Positions 9,272 to 16,602 of a stretch of 49,159 nucleotides of DNA are shown in pieces (position 1 is the first letter of the stretch; each line of letters starts with the position of its first letter). Origin of the DNA: Mesorhizobium sp. LSHC420B00. GTDB taxonomy: Bacteria; Pseudomonadota; Alphaproteobacteria; Rhizobiales; Rhizobiaceae. The translations under genes and the position numbers were made by a program. Location of the stretch: positions 137,141 to 186,299 of the forward strand of contig NZ_AYVY01000009.1 in NCBI RefSeq assembly GCF_000503055.1, in the 5' to 3' direction. The notes under the pieces are model-generated. The model was not told the DNA's origin, did no database searches, and saw only the letters and a program-made list of their open reading frames with translations.

Positions 9272-9452
9272 TGATCCTTCGCGCCCCCCTCTGTCCTGCC
9301 GGACATCTCCCCCACAAGTGGGGAGATTGGCCGTCACCGCGGCTTTTGCCAATAGCCATAGTCGCAGGAGTGAGTGACGCGAGGAAGCTGCCGATCTCCC
9401 CCCAAGTGGGGGAGATGTCCGGCAGGACAGAGGGGGGCGCGAAGGATCGCTG
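9272..9452. repeat. Palindromic intergenic repeat, family A (complete copy)
   Basis: Two arms of roughly 43 bp in inverted orientation (about 9273-9315 and 9407-9449) share the sequence around CCCCCCTCTGTCCTGCCGG and enclose a variable centre. Each arm carries its own small hairpin, tctcccc...ggggaga. Related copies occur at 12634-12800 and, as one arm, at 14468-14510. It is a MITE- or RIME-like dispersed element. It sits between the CDF gene and the orphan antitoxin gene. Confidence 0.85.
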
Positions 9453-9458
9453 TAGCCC

Positions 9459-9707
9459 TCATTCCGAGCCGCTGCGCGCCATGGATTCGAGGATCTGATC
9501 CGACGGACTTTCCAGAGCCGCCTCCGCGAAATCGTCATCAAGCGGACCGATCACTCTGTCCAGCCAAGCCCAATCCTGCGCAAGAGGCTCGATAATGACG
9601 CTCTGGCCGTGGCGGCTGATGAAAACCTCTTTGGTGTCGAAACGGTACTCCTTTGGCAAGCGCACCGCCTGCGAGCGGCCGGACCAAAACACCCTTGTCT
9701 TGCGCAT
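9459..9707 (-). CDS. VapB-type antitoxin, without an adjacent toxin
   Basis: 82 residues. The N-terminal half, MRKTRVFWSGRSQAVRLPKE, is the SpoVT/AbrB-like DNA-binding swapped hairpin of VapB/MazE antitoxins (RSQAVRLP is the family core); the C-terminal half is acidic, as expected for a toxin-neutralising tail (IGPLDDDFAEAALE). ATG 9705-9707 is chosen because AGGAGG lies 8 nt upstream; a GTG three codons earlier abuts the box. A PIN-domain VapC gene would be expected directly downstream, but the next bases are repeat family A and then the CDF gene, so the antitoxin is orphaned here. Confidence 0.82.
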   Translation of the reverse strand: MRKTRVFWSGRSQAVRLPKEYRFDTKEVFISRHGQSVIIEPLAQDWAWLDRVIGPLDDDFAEAALESPSDQILESMARSGSE

Positions 9708-9731
9708 GGCATCCACCTCCTCGTCACATGA

Positions 9732-10832
9732 TCAAGGCCCGCAGGCGGCCTGCGGCATCGGCTCCAGCCGGTAGACCTTGTCGTCGGAGCTGGTGTCGCC
9801 TTCCGCCGCCTTCGAGCACAGATCGACGATCGGCAGGCCGCTGTTTGGGTTGGCCAGCATCATCGTGCCGTTGGCGCCGCGGCGGAGGAAAATCTCCTTT
9901 TGCGCGATATCGCAGGAGACACCACCCGTCTTCGCGCTCGCCGCGCAGCGCCACTGGTCGCCCTCGCCCTGGCAGTTATAGACCTGCGTGACCTTGGCCG
10001 ATTTCTGCCGCGTGGTAACCGAAACGGCGATGTCTGCGCCGCTCGGCCAATTGGCGAGGTCGCCGCCCTTGGCGAAGGATGCCAGCTCGACCGGTCCGCG
10101 GAAAACCCGGATCGTCTGGGTCAGCTGATCGGGATGCGAGCCGAGATGCGCGGCATCATAGTCACGCCCGTAGCAGAAGGCCTGGTCCGGCTTCAGCCGC
10201 TCGCGCAATGGCGGGCCAAGTGCCGGATCGATCGGGTCGATGCGGGCGAACTCCGCCTTGCAGGTCGCGGCCGGCATCGGATCGAGCCTGAAGCCGTTGT
10301 CGTCCTTGCCCAGCGCCTGCCGTTCGTACTCCGCCTTGCCGAGCTCGTCTTCCGATCCGGCGTCGAGATAGAGGTCGGGCTGCACGTCCGAGACGATCAG
10401 CCGGCCCTTGTCGTCGACCTTCAGCGAAGCCATGGTGCGATCGCAGTCCATGCCGCAGCGGATCGGGCCGGTCGTGCCGTCCTCCGACTCATGACTGCAC
10501 CAGCCGCCGAGCCATTCCGGCGCCTCGGCGCCGCGTACCGTCGTCGCCATGAAGCCATTGTAGGAGGAATCGATGCCGGTGCTTGGCTCCTCGTTTGGCC
10601 GGCTGACCGGATCGCGGCCGTAATAGAAGAAGATGCGCGCCACCTTCTGGTGCGGATGCGACTTGAGATGCGCGGCGTCGTAGACGCGGCCGAAACAGGC
10701 GTCCTTGCCGTCGGGGCTGAGCTCGGTGAGTTTGAGCGTGTCGTCGGCGAAAGCAGTGCCGGCGACGGCGGCAAGCAAGGCAACCCCAAGCCCGGCGCCC
10801 ACAATGGTCCCCATTATGGTCCTCGACGTCAT
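9732..10832 (-). CDS. Exported protein with an internal duplication (function unknown)
   Basis: 366 residues with a Sec signal peptide (hydrophobic 8-28, cleavage after AFA-DD). The mature part contains two related modules: residues about 43-75 have DACFGRVYDAAHLKSHPHQ and residues about 225-255 have AFCYGRDYDAAHLGSHPDQ, each followed by a strand-rich region with paired Cys residues. Cysteines occur in pairs throughout, suggesting disulfides in the periplasm. I do not recognise a named family. Start at ATG 10830-10832 is supported by GGAGG 6 nt upstream. It lies upstream of vapB on the same strand, 24 nt apart, possibly by chance. Confidence 0.75.
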   Translation of the reverse strand: MTSRTIMGTIVGAGLGVALLAAVAGTAFADDTLKLTELSPDGKDACFGRVYDAAHLKSHPHQKVARIFFYYGRDPVSRPNEEPSTGIDSSYNGFMATTVRGAEAPEWLGGWCSHESEDGTTGPIRCGMDCDRTMASLKVDDKGRLIVSDVQPDLYLDAGSEDELGKAEYERQALGKDDNGFRLDPMPAATCKAEFARIDPIDPALGPPLRERLKPDQAFCYGRDYDAAHLGSHPDQLTQTIRVFRGPVELASFAKGGDLANWPSGADIAVSVTTRQKSAKVTQVYNCQGEGDQWRCAASAKTGGVSCDIAQKEIFLRRGANGTMMLANPNSGLPIVDLCSKAAEGDTSSDDKVYRLEPMPQAACGP

Positions 10833-10934
10833 GCTACCCCTCCATTGCCCCGACAAGACGTGGCTTCAATTTATGCTAGGATCGAGGCCGAGGCCACGCA
10901 ATTTGCGCGGGCCGGCTAAATGGGAGATGAAGCC

Positions 10935-11387
10935 ATGCGACGCCGCGATATTTTCCGCGTCGGTCTTGCCGGGGCCGCCGGGCTTTTCGGGCTGCGCCCC
11001 ACCAAGGCGGCAGCCATTGAAGTCAAGCCCGTCGAAGAGGAAAGGCAAAAGGTCGCCTATCACCTCAGCGATCTCGACAAGGTCAATTTCGTGCTCGGCA
11101 ACATCAAGAACCACTTCGAAGGTACCGACGGCAAGGTCGACATCGCGCTTGTCGTGCACGGCCCAGCACTTGCTGCCTTCAAGTCGAAGGGCATATCCGC
11201 CGCCATTTCCGGGCGTTTCGCCGGCCTTGTCCAGGACGGGCTCAGCCCGCACGCCTGCGCCAATACCATGCACGGCATGGATATCGGCCTGGCCGACCTG
11301 CTCGACGGCTTCCATGCAGCCGACAGAGGCGGTGTCGTCAAGCTCGCCGAATTGCAGCGCCAGGGCTACGCCTATCTCAGGCCATAG
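10935..11387 (+). CDS. Tat-exported DsrE/DsrF-like protein
   Basis: 150 residues. The N-terminus MRRRDIFRVGLAGAAGLFGL is a twin-arginine signal (RRDIF), with cleavage near KAAA. The mature domain follows the DsrE/F alpha-beta fold: KVNFVLGNIKNHFEG, VDIALVVHGPALAAF, and a C-terminal AELQRQGYAYLRP, which is typical of the periplasmic DsrE-like family. A Cys in HACANTMHGMD corresponds to the position where active members carry the sulfur-accepting Cys. A role in sulfur handling is possible but unproven. Start ATG 10935 is chosen over 10920 because GGGAGA at 10922-10927 then serves as ribosome-binding site. Confidence 0.78.
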   Translation: MRRRDIFRVGLAGAAGLFGLRPTKAAAIEVKPVEEERQKVAYHLSDLDKVNFVLGNIKNHFEGTDGKVDIALVVHGPALAAFKSKGISAAISGRFAGLVQDGLSPHACANTMHGMDIGLADLLDGFHAADRGGVVKLAELQRQGYAYLRP

Positions 11388-11459
11388 GCTTTTACGGACT
11401 TGAACGCGAGGACTGCGAGGGCCTACGAAGAGCAGGCCGAGTCCCCCGGAGGAATAGAC

Positions 11460-12257
11460 GTGCCAGCCACCACCACCCTTGTCAGCCCCTCTCTGGTCAT
11501 CCCCGACCTTGCCGGAAAGGCGGTGCTGGTCACCGGCGCCTCGACCGGCATCGGCGCGGCGCTTGCACTTGCCTATGCCGCGCAGAAATGTCGCGTCGCA
11601 CTGCACTACAATTCGAGCCGGGTGGCTGCCGAAAACTTGGCGGCGACCATTCGCAACGGTGGCGGCGACGTGTTCCTGACCCAGGGCGATTTCTCGATCC
11701 CCGCCGATGTCGAGCGCGTCGTCGAGGACAGTGCGCAACATTTCGGCCGGCTCGACGGCCTCGTCAACAATGCCGGCGGCATGCTCGGCCGCGTGCCCTA
11801 TGCCGAGCAGACCGAGGCGCATTACGACGCGGTGATGGACCTCAACGCGCGTTCCGTGCTGACAGCTTCGCGCAAGGCGATCCCATGGCTGAAGCGGCAG
11901 GGCGGCTTCATCGTCAACACCTCCTCGATCGCCGCGCGCAACGGCGCCGGTGGCGGCGCCGGCCTTTACGGCTCCGCCAAGGCCTTCGTCTCCAACGTCA
12001 CGCGCGGCATGGCCAAGGAGCTGATCGGTTTCAACATCCGCGTCAACGCGGTGGCGCCCGGCACGATCGCGACACCTTTCCACGAGCGCTACTCGACCGA
12101 CGACCAGATGAAAGGCATGATCGCCACCATCCCGCAGGGCCGCGCCGGCACCGCCGAGGACTGCGTTGGCGCCTATCTGTTCCTCTCCTCCGATCTGTTG
12201 AGCGGCTACATCACCGGCCAGGTGATCGAGGTGAATGGCGGCCAGTTGATGCCGTAG
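11460..12257 (+). CDS. SDR family oxidoreductase (FabG-like)
   Basis: 265 residues with the classical short-chain dehydrogenase pattern: NAD(P)-binding VLVTGASTGIGAALA at about 24-38, VNNAGG, the catalytic Ser in NTSSIAA, Tyr and Lys in YGSAKAF (YxxxK) and the C-terminal SGYITGQVIEVNGG. His-Tyr-Asn-Ser-Ser after the second strand suggests NADP preference. Likely a ketoreductase or sugar/alcohol dehydrogenase; substrate unknown. The start is GTG 11460, preceded by GGAGG at 11449-11453; the reading frame is open further upstream but without a better signal. Confidence 0.88.
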   Translation: MPATTTLVSPSLVIPDLAGKAVLVTGASTGIGAALALAYAAQKCRVALHYNSSRVAAENLAATIRNGGGDVFLTQGDFSIPADVERVVEDSAQHFGRLDGLVNNAGGMLGRVPYAEQTEAHYDAVMDLNARSVLTASRKAIPWLKRQGGFIVNTSSIAARNGAGGGAGLYGSAKAFVSNVTRGMAKELIGFNIRVNAVAPGTIATPFHERYSTDDQMKGMIATIPQGRAGTAEDCVGAYLFLSSDLLSGYITGQVIEVNGGQLMP

Positions 12258-12306
12258 ACGGCGAACTGCATACTCCTGGTTGCGTAATCTCAACGGAGCA
12301 AAGCGA

Positions 12307-12615
12307 ATGTACGGACTGATCGGCAAGATGCGGGCGACGCGCGGCCAGCGCGACGCGGTCATGGAGGTCCTGCTCGCCAGCACCGGCGCCATGCCCGGCT
12401 GCCTGAACTACATCATCGCCACCGACCCGGTCGACGCCGACGCGATCTGGGTGACCGAAGTGTGGACCGACGCCGAAAGCCACAAGGCTTCGCTGCAGCT
12501 GCCCGAAGTCCAGGCGGCAATCGCCAAGGCACGGCCGATCATCGCCGGCTTCGAGTTCCAGGTGGAAACGCGTCCGGTTGGTGGGTTTGGGTTGCCGGCG
12601 GTGAAGGCGGGATAG
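12307..12615 (+). CDS. Antibiotic biosynthesis monooxygenase (ABM) domain protein, putative quinol monooxygenase
   Basis: 102 residues, a single ferredoxin-like ABM domain: YGLIGKMRATRGQRDAV, the mid-domain MPGCLNYIIATDP, and WVTEVWTDAESHKASL, a typical W-x-x-E-x-W pattern. Members are small dimers without cofactor (YgiN type) or heme oxygenases; heme-ligand residues are not evident, so the quinol monooxygenase type is more likely. ATG 12307 follows ACGGAG with 8-nt spacing. It starts 49 nt after the SDR gene on the same strand and is probably cotranscribed with it. Confidence 0.8.
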   Translation: MYGLIGKMRATRGQRDAVMEVLLASTGAMPGCLNYIIATDPVDADAIWVTEVWTDAESHKASLQLPEVQAAIAKARPIIAGFEFQVETRPVGGFGLPAVKAG

Positions 12616-12633
12616 AGGAGAGGCCGGCGGGAC

Positions 12634-12800
12634 AGCGCCCCCCCTCTGGCCTGCCGGCCATCTCCCCCTCAAGTGGGGAGATTGGCAGCTTCGCCGACAG
12701 CTCTCTTTTTGGAGATTGGCGAAGGCCGACGTGACATCCAATCTCCCCACTAGAGGGGGAGATGTCCGGCAGGACAGAGGGGGGCGCGAAGGATCGCTAC
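12634..12800. repeat. Palindromic intergenic repeat, family A (second copy)
   Basis: Left arm about 12634-12692 and right arm about 12748-12800 are inverted copies related to the element at 9272-9452, with the same ccccctct...ctgccgg and tctcccc...ggggaga parts. The left arm has diverged slightly (ggcctgccggcc), while the right arm matches the 9404-9450 arm closely and runs on into ggggggcgcgaaggatcgct. The centre differs in length and sequence from the first copy. Confidence 0.85.
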
Positions 12801-12884
12801 GGATGGCTGGTGCCATTACCACCCAAGCCCTTTTCCCCCGCAAAAAGGTTCGCATTTTTTCGCGACCGGTCTAAGAGCCGATCT

Positions 12885-13973
12885 ATGGATTCTTCCCCGA
12901 ACCCGCCGGCCATCGAGCATCTGGCGCGGATCCACAAGGGCTGGCAGTGGCCGGTCCTGGTGGTGGTCTCGGTGCTGTTTGCCGGCGCGCTGGAACTCGC
13001 CGCCCTTCCCGCCGCGCTCTTGATCGGACCGATGCTGGCGGCCATCGCTGCCGGCACCAACGGCGCCACGGTGCGCGTGCCGCGGGTTCTGTTCGGCTCC
13101 GCCCAGGCGGTCGTCGGCTGCCTGGTCGCCAGTTCCATCTCGGCCGATATCTTTCCCGTCTTCTACAAGGAATGGCCGCTGTTCCTCGGCGTCGTGATGG
13201 CGACGGTCGCGGCATCCAGCCTGCTTGGCTGGCTGATCAGCCGCTGGCGCATCCTGCCCGGCACCACCGCCGTCTGGGGCTCGTCGCCGGGCGCCGCCAC
13301 CGCCATGGTGCTGATGGCCGGTGCCTTCGGGGCCGACCAGCGCCTCGTCGCCTTCATGCTCTATCTGCGCGTCATCTGCGTCTCGATGACGGCAGCCCTG
13401 GTGGCCAAGCTTTGGGTCGACACCTCAGGCATCGAGGTGCCGGCCATCGTCTGGTTCCCGCCGGTCGATCCGCAAGGCTTGGCCGCGACGTTCGGCGTGG
13501 CGCTGGTCGGCGGCCTCGCGGGAAAGCTTTTCCGGCTGCCGTCGCCGTTTTTCCTCGGCACCTTCATTTTCGGCACCGTGATCCATCTCGGGCTCGGCGT
13601 GACCATGCAGCTGCCGCCCTGGCTGCTCGCCTTGAGCTATACGATAATCGGCTGGAGCATCGGCCTGAATTTCACCAGGGCCATCTTGCGCCACGCGGCC
13701 CGCGCGCTGCCGCAGATCGTCGGCTCGATCATTGCCCTGATCGTCTTTTGCGGCGGCCTCGCCTTCCTGATCAGCCGCCTGCTCGGCATCGATCCGCTGA
13801 CCGCCTATCTGGCGACCAGCCCCGGCGGCATGGACAGCGTCGCTATCATCGCCGCCGCCGCGCAGCATGTCGACATCTCCTTCGTCATGGCGCTGCAATC
13901 GGCACGCTTCCTGATTGTGCTTCTGGTCGGCCCAAGCGTGGCGCGGCTGGTGGCGAGAAGCCTTCGGGAGTAA
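12885..13973 (+). CDS. AbrB-family integral membrane protein (PF05145 type)
   Basis: 362 residues, hydrophobic throughout with roughly ten membrane helices in two related halves. Each half has the AbrB pattern: first half LPAALLIGPMLAAIAAG and ILPGTTAVWGSSPGAATAM; second half LPSPFFLGTFIFGTVIHL and YLATSPGGMDSVAIIAAAA. These glycine-rich SPGG/SPGA loops are the family marks. The name AbrB comes from an E. coli locus; the proteins are probably transporters, not DNA-binding regulators, and the label ammonia monooxygenase seen for relatives has no support. Start ATG 12885 lies just after repeat family A; earlier in-frame starts fall in the repeat. Confidence 0.82.
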   Translation: MDSSPNPPAIEHLARIHKGWQWPVLVVVSVLFAGALELAALPAALLIGPMLAAIAAGTNGATVRVPRVLFGSAQAVVGCLVASSISADIFPVFYKEWPLFLGVVMATVAASSLLGWLISRWRILPGTTAVWGSSPGAATAMVLMAGAFGADQRLVAFMLYLRVICVSMTAALVAKLWVDTSGIEVPAIVWFPPVDPQGLAATFGVALVGGLAGKLFRLPSPFFLGTFIFGTVIHLGLGVTMQLPPWLLALSYTIIGWSIGLNFTRAILRHAARALPQIVGSIIALIVFCGGLAFLISRLLGIDPLTAYLATSPGGMDSVAIIAAAAQHVDISFVMALQSARFLIVLLVGPSVARLVARSLRE

Positions 13974-13992
13974 AGACCAGCCGGGCAGCGCG

Positions 13993-14307
13993 TCAGCTGA
14001 TCACCAGGCTGGAGATGCGCTCGCCGTCCAGGGTGAACGCCATGTCGCCCTCGCCGTTGAAGCCGTTGCCTGTGACGGCAATGCGCACGTGATAGCTCTC
14101 GCCCGCCGGAGCAACGCGAACGATGCGGAGCCTGGATTGCACGCCGATATTGTCCGACTGGTTCCAGCGCGCAATCTGCTCGCGGCCCCGGAACGACCGG
14201 CCCCAGTCGCTCAGGAAGGCGTCGGGCGTGAAACTGTCCAGGAAGGCTTCGCTATCGCCGGCATTGGTGGCTTCGACAAAGCGGCGGATCGGATCGGGTG
14301 CGGTCAT
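13993..14307 (-). CDS. NTF2-like (SnoaL/DUF4440-type) small protein
   Basis: 104 residues with the NTF2 cone fold: helix RRFVEATNAGDSEAFLDSF, TPDAFLSDWGRSFRGREQI and strands ending GDMAFTLDGERISSLVIS. The fold is shared by isomerases, dehydratases and binding proteins; no catalytic Asp-His pair can be assigned, so function is open. The ATG at 14305-14307 has an ideal AGGAGG 5 nt upstream. The frame continues upstream without a stop through a terminator hairpin to another ATG at 14377-14379, so an N-terminally extended form is conceivable (see findings). It converges with the AbrB-family gene. Confidence 0.78.
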   Translation of the reverse strand: MTAPDPIRRFVEATNAGDSEAFLDSFTPDAFLSDWGRSFRGREQIARWNQSDNIGVQSRLRIVRVAPAGESYHVRIAVTGNGFNGEGDMAFTLDGERISSLVIS

Positions 14308-14330
14308 GTTTCCTCCTGGGAGGTGCCGGA

Positions 14331-14358
14331 AATAAAAAACCCGCCTCGACGGCGGGTC
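14331..14358 (-). terminator. Intrinsic terminator upstream of the NTF2-like gene
   Basis: Reading the minus strand, GACCCGCC-gtcga-GGCGGG is followed by TTTTTTATT, a strong intrinsic terminator. It lies 24 nt before the NTF2-like start codon and after no annotated minus-strand gene, so it must terminate a short leader or small RNA. A candidate promoter (TTGCTT-N17-TACTAA, 14415 to 14387, read right to left) would give a transcript of about 50 nt. Confidence 0.75.
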
Positions 14359-14379
14359 CTCGGCGCCAATCAGCACCAT
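14331..14379 (-). ncRNA. Candidate short leader RNA or small RNA upstream of the NTF2-like gene
   Basis: The region between the inferred promoter and the terminator at 14331-14358 would give a transcript of roughly 50 nt beginning at or near an ATG (14377-14379) that opens MVLIGAEDPP. The ATG starts 7 nt after the -10-like TACTAA, the same spacing as at trpL and at the leucine leader. No amino-acid-rich run is visible, so if it is an attenuator its signal is unknown. Confidence 0.35.
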
Positions 14380-14467
14380 AGCCAGATTAGTAGCATAGCT
14401 GCCGGCACAAAGCAAGAACAAAGTTGCCCCACCCTCAACTTTGAATGTTGGCGAAAACCAAGGCGAC

Positions 14468-14510
14468 ATCCAATCTCCCCCTTGCGGGGGGAGATCGGCA
14501 GCTTCTGCGA
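14468..14510. repeat. Repeat family A, single arm
   Basis: GACATCCAATCTCCCCC...GGGGGGAGAT matches the inner half of the right arm of the copy at 12748-12800. The opposite arm is missing, so this is a truncated or solo copy. It lies directly upstream of the leucine leader promoter. Confidence 0.7.
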
Positions 14511-14525
14511 CGGCGAGGCTCCCAC

Positions 14526-14554
14526 TTGCCTCGCTTTGCCCGCTCCTGTATGAA
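14526..14554 (+). promoter_or_regulatory. Candidate promoter of the leucine leader and leuA
   Basis: TTGCCT (14526-14531), 17-nt spacer, TATGAA (14549-14554). The leader ATG at 14562 follows 7 nt after the -10 box, exactly as at trpL, which points to a leaderless transcript. Strength and start site are inferred. Confidence 0.5.
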
Positions 14555-14561
14555 ATCCGCC

Positions 14562-14681
14562 ATGAGCCCGCGCGCCACCTCTTTTGCGTCCCGCCCGACC
14601 GGCATTGCCGGCCAGACCGTTCGCGCGCTTGCCTCCACCCTGCTGCTTCTCGGCCTTATCGGCGATCGCCGGGTTCGCTGA
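14562..14681 (+). CDS. leuL: Probable leucine leader peptide upstream of leuA
   Basis: A 39-codon ORF, starting MSPRATSF and ending TLLLLGLIGDRRVR, placed 154 nt before leuA. It contains a run CTG CTG CTT CTC GGC CTT ATC, that is five Leu and one Ile codons in seven, just before the stop. No Shine-Dalgarno precedes the ATG, but a promoter is positioned for leaderless translation. Downstream, CGCCGGG (14667-14673) can pair with CCCGGCG (14689-14695), or AAGGAGCG (14681-14688) with CGCTCCTT (14718-14725); the first loop contains an arm of the second, so they compete. A classical T-tract after the second hairpin is missing, which is the weak point. Confidence 0.6.
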   Translation: MSPRATSFASRPTGIAGQTVRALASTLLLLGLIGDRRVR

Positions 14682-14835
14682 AGGAGCGCCCGGCGGTCGA
14701 ATTGCCGCTCACGCGCACGCTCCTTGGCCAGTCACAAATTGGCACGTCACATCAAGCGAACGAAATTCTGGTAAAGGCGCCGCTCGCCACCAATCCGCCT
14801 GAAGCTGGATCCGCGAGCCGCCGGGAGAAACGACG

Positions 14836-16575
14836 ATGAACGCACGAGAAGATATCCGCCTGAATGTAGAGGAAATCAGCAAGCCTGCGGTAAAGGGCAT
14901 GCCGGACGCCGCCCGCAAATACCAGCCCTATCCGACCGTCGGCCTTGCCGATCGCACCTGGCCTTCGAGAGTGATCGACAAGGCGCCGATCTGGTGCTCG
15001 GTCGACCTGCGCGACGGCAACCAGGCGCTGATCGATCCGATGGGCCAGGAACGCAAGGCGCGCATGTTCGCCCTGCTGCTCGACATGGGCTTCAAGGAGA
15101 TCGAGATCGGCTTCCCGTCGGCCTCGCAGACCGACTTCGATTTCGCCCGCTGGTGCATCGAACAAGGCAACGTGCCCGCCGACGTCTCGCTGCAGGTGCT
15201 GGTGCAGTGCCGGCCGGAACTGATCACCCGCACTTTCGAGGCGCTCAAGGGTGCCACCAGCCCGATCGTCCATTTCTACAACTCGACCAGCGAGCTGCAG
15301 CGCCGCGTCGTCTTCGAGAAGGACGTCGCCGGCATCAAGCGCATCGCCACCGATGCGGCCAAGATGATCACCGACATGGCGGCGAAGGCCGGCGGCGGCT
15401 ACCGTTTCGAATATTCGCCGGAGAGCTTTACCGGCACCGAGCTCGACGTGGCGCTGGAGATCTGCAACGCCGTCACCGAGATCGTCACGCCGACGGCTGA
15501 AAACAAGCTGATCATCAACCTGCCCTCCACGGTCGAGATGTCGACGCCCAACATCTATGCCGACCGCATCGAATGGATGTGCCGCAATCTCGACAACCGC
15601 GAGAACCTGTTGATCTCGCTGCATCCGCACAATGACCGCGGCACCGGCATCGCCACCACCGAGCTCGGCCTGATGGCGGGCGCCGACCGCGTCGAAGGCA
15701 CGTTGTTCGGCAATGGCGAGCGCACCGGCAATGTCGACATCGTCACGCTGGCGCTCAACATGTACACGCAAGGCGTCGATCCCGGGCTCGACTGCTCCGA
15801 CATCAACCGCATGAAGGACGTCTACGAATACTCCAACCAGCTGAAGATCCCCGAGCGCCATCCCTATGTTGGCGAGCTCGTCTACACCGCCTTTTCCGGC
15901 TCGCACCAGGACGCCATCAACAAGGGCATGAAGGCGCTGCGCAAGGCCAACACGCCGCACTGGGAGGTGCCCTACCTGCCGATCGACCCGGCCGATGTCG
16001 GCCGCAGCTACGAAGCCATCATCCGCATCAACTCGCAGTCCGGCAAGGGCGGTATCGCCTATGTGCTGCATGCGGATTACGGCCTCAACCTGCCGCGCAA
16101 CCTGCAGATCGAGTTCAGCCAGGCTATCCAGGCGATCACCGACGCCGAAGGCAAGGAGGTGCCGGCCAAGCGCATCTACGAGCGTTTTCTCGACACCTAT
16201 GTCGACCAGCCCGGCGCGCGGCTGAAGTTCCTCGACCACCACACCTACCCCGACACCGAGGTCAAGGGCCGGCGCGTGGTCGAAGCGGTGATCCTCGACA
16301 GGGGCAAGGAGGTGACCATATCCGGCACCGGTACTGGCCCGATCGACGGCTTCGTCGATGCTCTGTCGCGCCATGTCGGGGTGCCGATGTCGGTGCTCGA
16401 TTATTCCGAGCATTCCATGCAGCGCGGCTCGAATGCCTCGGCCATTTCCTATGTCGAGATGGAACATCCGGGCGGCAAGCTGTTCGGCGCCGGCATCAAC
16501 ACCAATATCGTCGCCGCCTCGCTCGAAGCCGTGGTTTCGGCCGCCAACCGCATCGTCGGCCGAAAGGGCGGCTAG
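14836..16575 (+). CDS. leuA: 2-isopropylmalate synthase
   Basis: 579 residues, the long LeuA type common in alphaproteobacteria and actinobacteria. The HMGL-like TIM barrel carries DLRDGNQAL at about 57-65 (catalytic Arg and metal-binding Asp), the HxH metal motif in SLHPHNDRGTG and GTLFGNGERTGN. The C-terminal about 130 residues form the LeuA regulatory dimer domain that binds leucine for feedback inhibition (GTGTGPIDGFVDAL, SDxxEH-like segment DYSEHSMQ). It condenses acetyl-CoA with 2-oxoisovalerate, the first committed step of leucine synthesis. The ATG follows GGGAGA. It is likely controlled by the upstream leader peptide ORF as well as by leucine feedback. Confidence 0.96.
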   Translation: MNAREDIRLNVEEISKPAVKGMPDAARKYQPYPTVGLADRTWPSRVIDKAPIWCSVDLRDGNQALIDPMGQERKARMFALLLDMGFKEIEIGFPSASQTDFDFARWCIEQGNVPADVSLQVLVQCRPELITRTFEALKGATSPIVHFYNSTSELQRRVVFEKDVAGIKRIATDAAKMITDMAAKAGGGYRFEYSPESFTGTELDVALEICNAVTEIVTPTAENKLIINLPSTVEMSTPNIYADRIEWMCRNLDNRENLLISLHPHNDRGTGIATTELGLMAGADRVEGTLFGNGERTGNVDIVTLALNMYTQGVDPGLDCSDINRMKDVYEYSNQLKIPERHPYVGELVYTAFSGSHQDAINKGMKALRKANTPHWEVPYLPIDPADVGRSYEAIIRINSQSGKGGIAYVLHADYGLNLPRNLQIEFSQAIQAITDAEGKEVPAKRIYERFLDTYVDQPGARLKFLDHHTYPDTEVKGRRVVEAVILDRGKEVTISGTGTGPIDGFVDALSRHVGVPMSVLDYSEHSMQRGSNASAISYVEMEHPGGKLFGAGINTNIVAASLEAVVSAANRIVGRKGG

Positions 16576-16602
16576 CCGAAACTGCCAGGCCCGCGCCATC
16601 AG

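Noticed and set aside
10866..12392. 508-codon minus-strand ORF across DsrE-like and SDR genes
   Set aside because: Spans two plus-strand genes with intact motifs and good ribosome-binding sites.
14739..14767. Second leuA promoter TTGGCA-N17-GAAATT
   Set aside because: The -10 is poor and the upstream leader promoter explains leuA better; kept only as a possibility.
14752..16599. 615-codon minus-strand ORF over leuA
   Set aside because: Antisense of leuA, typical third-position GC artefact.
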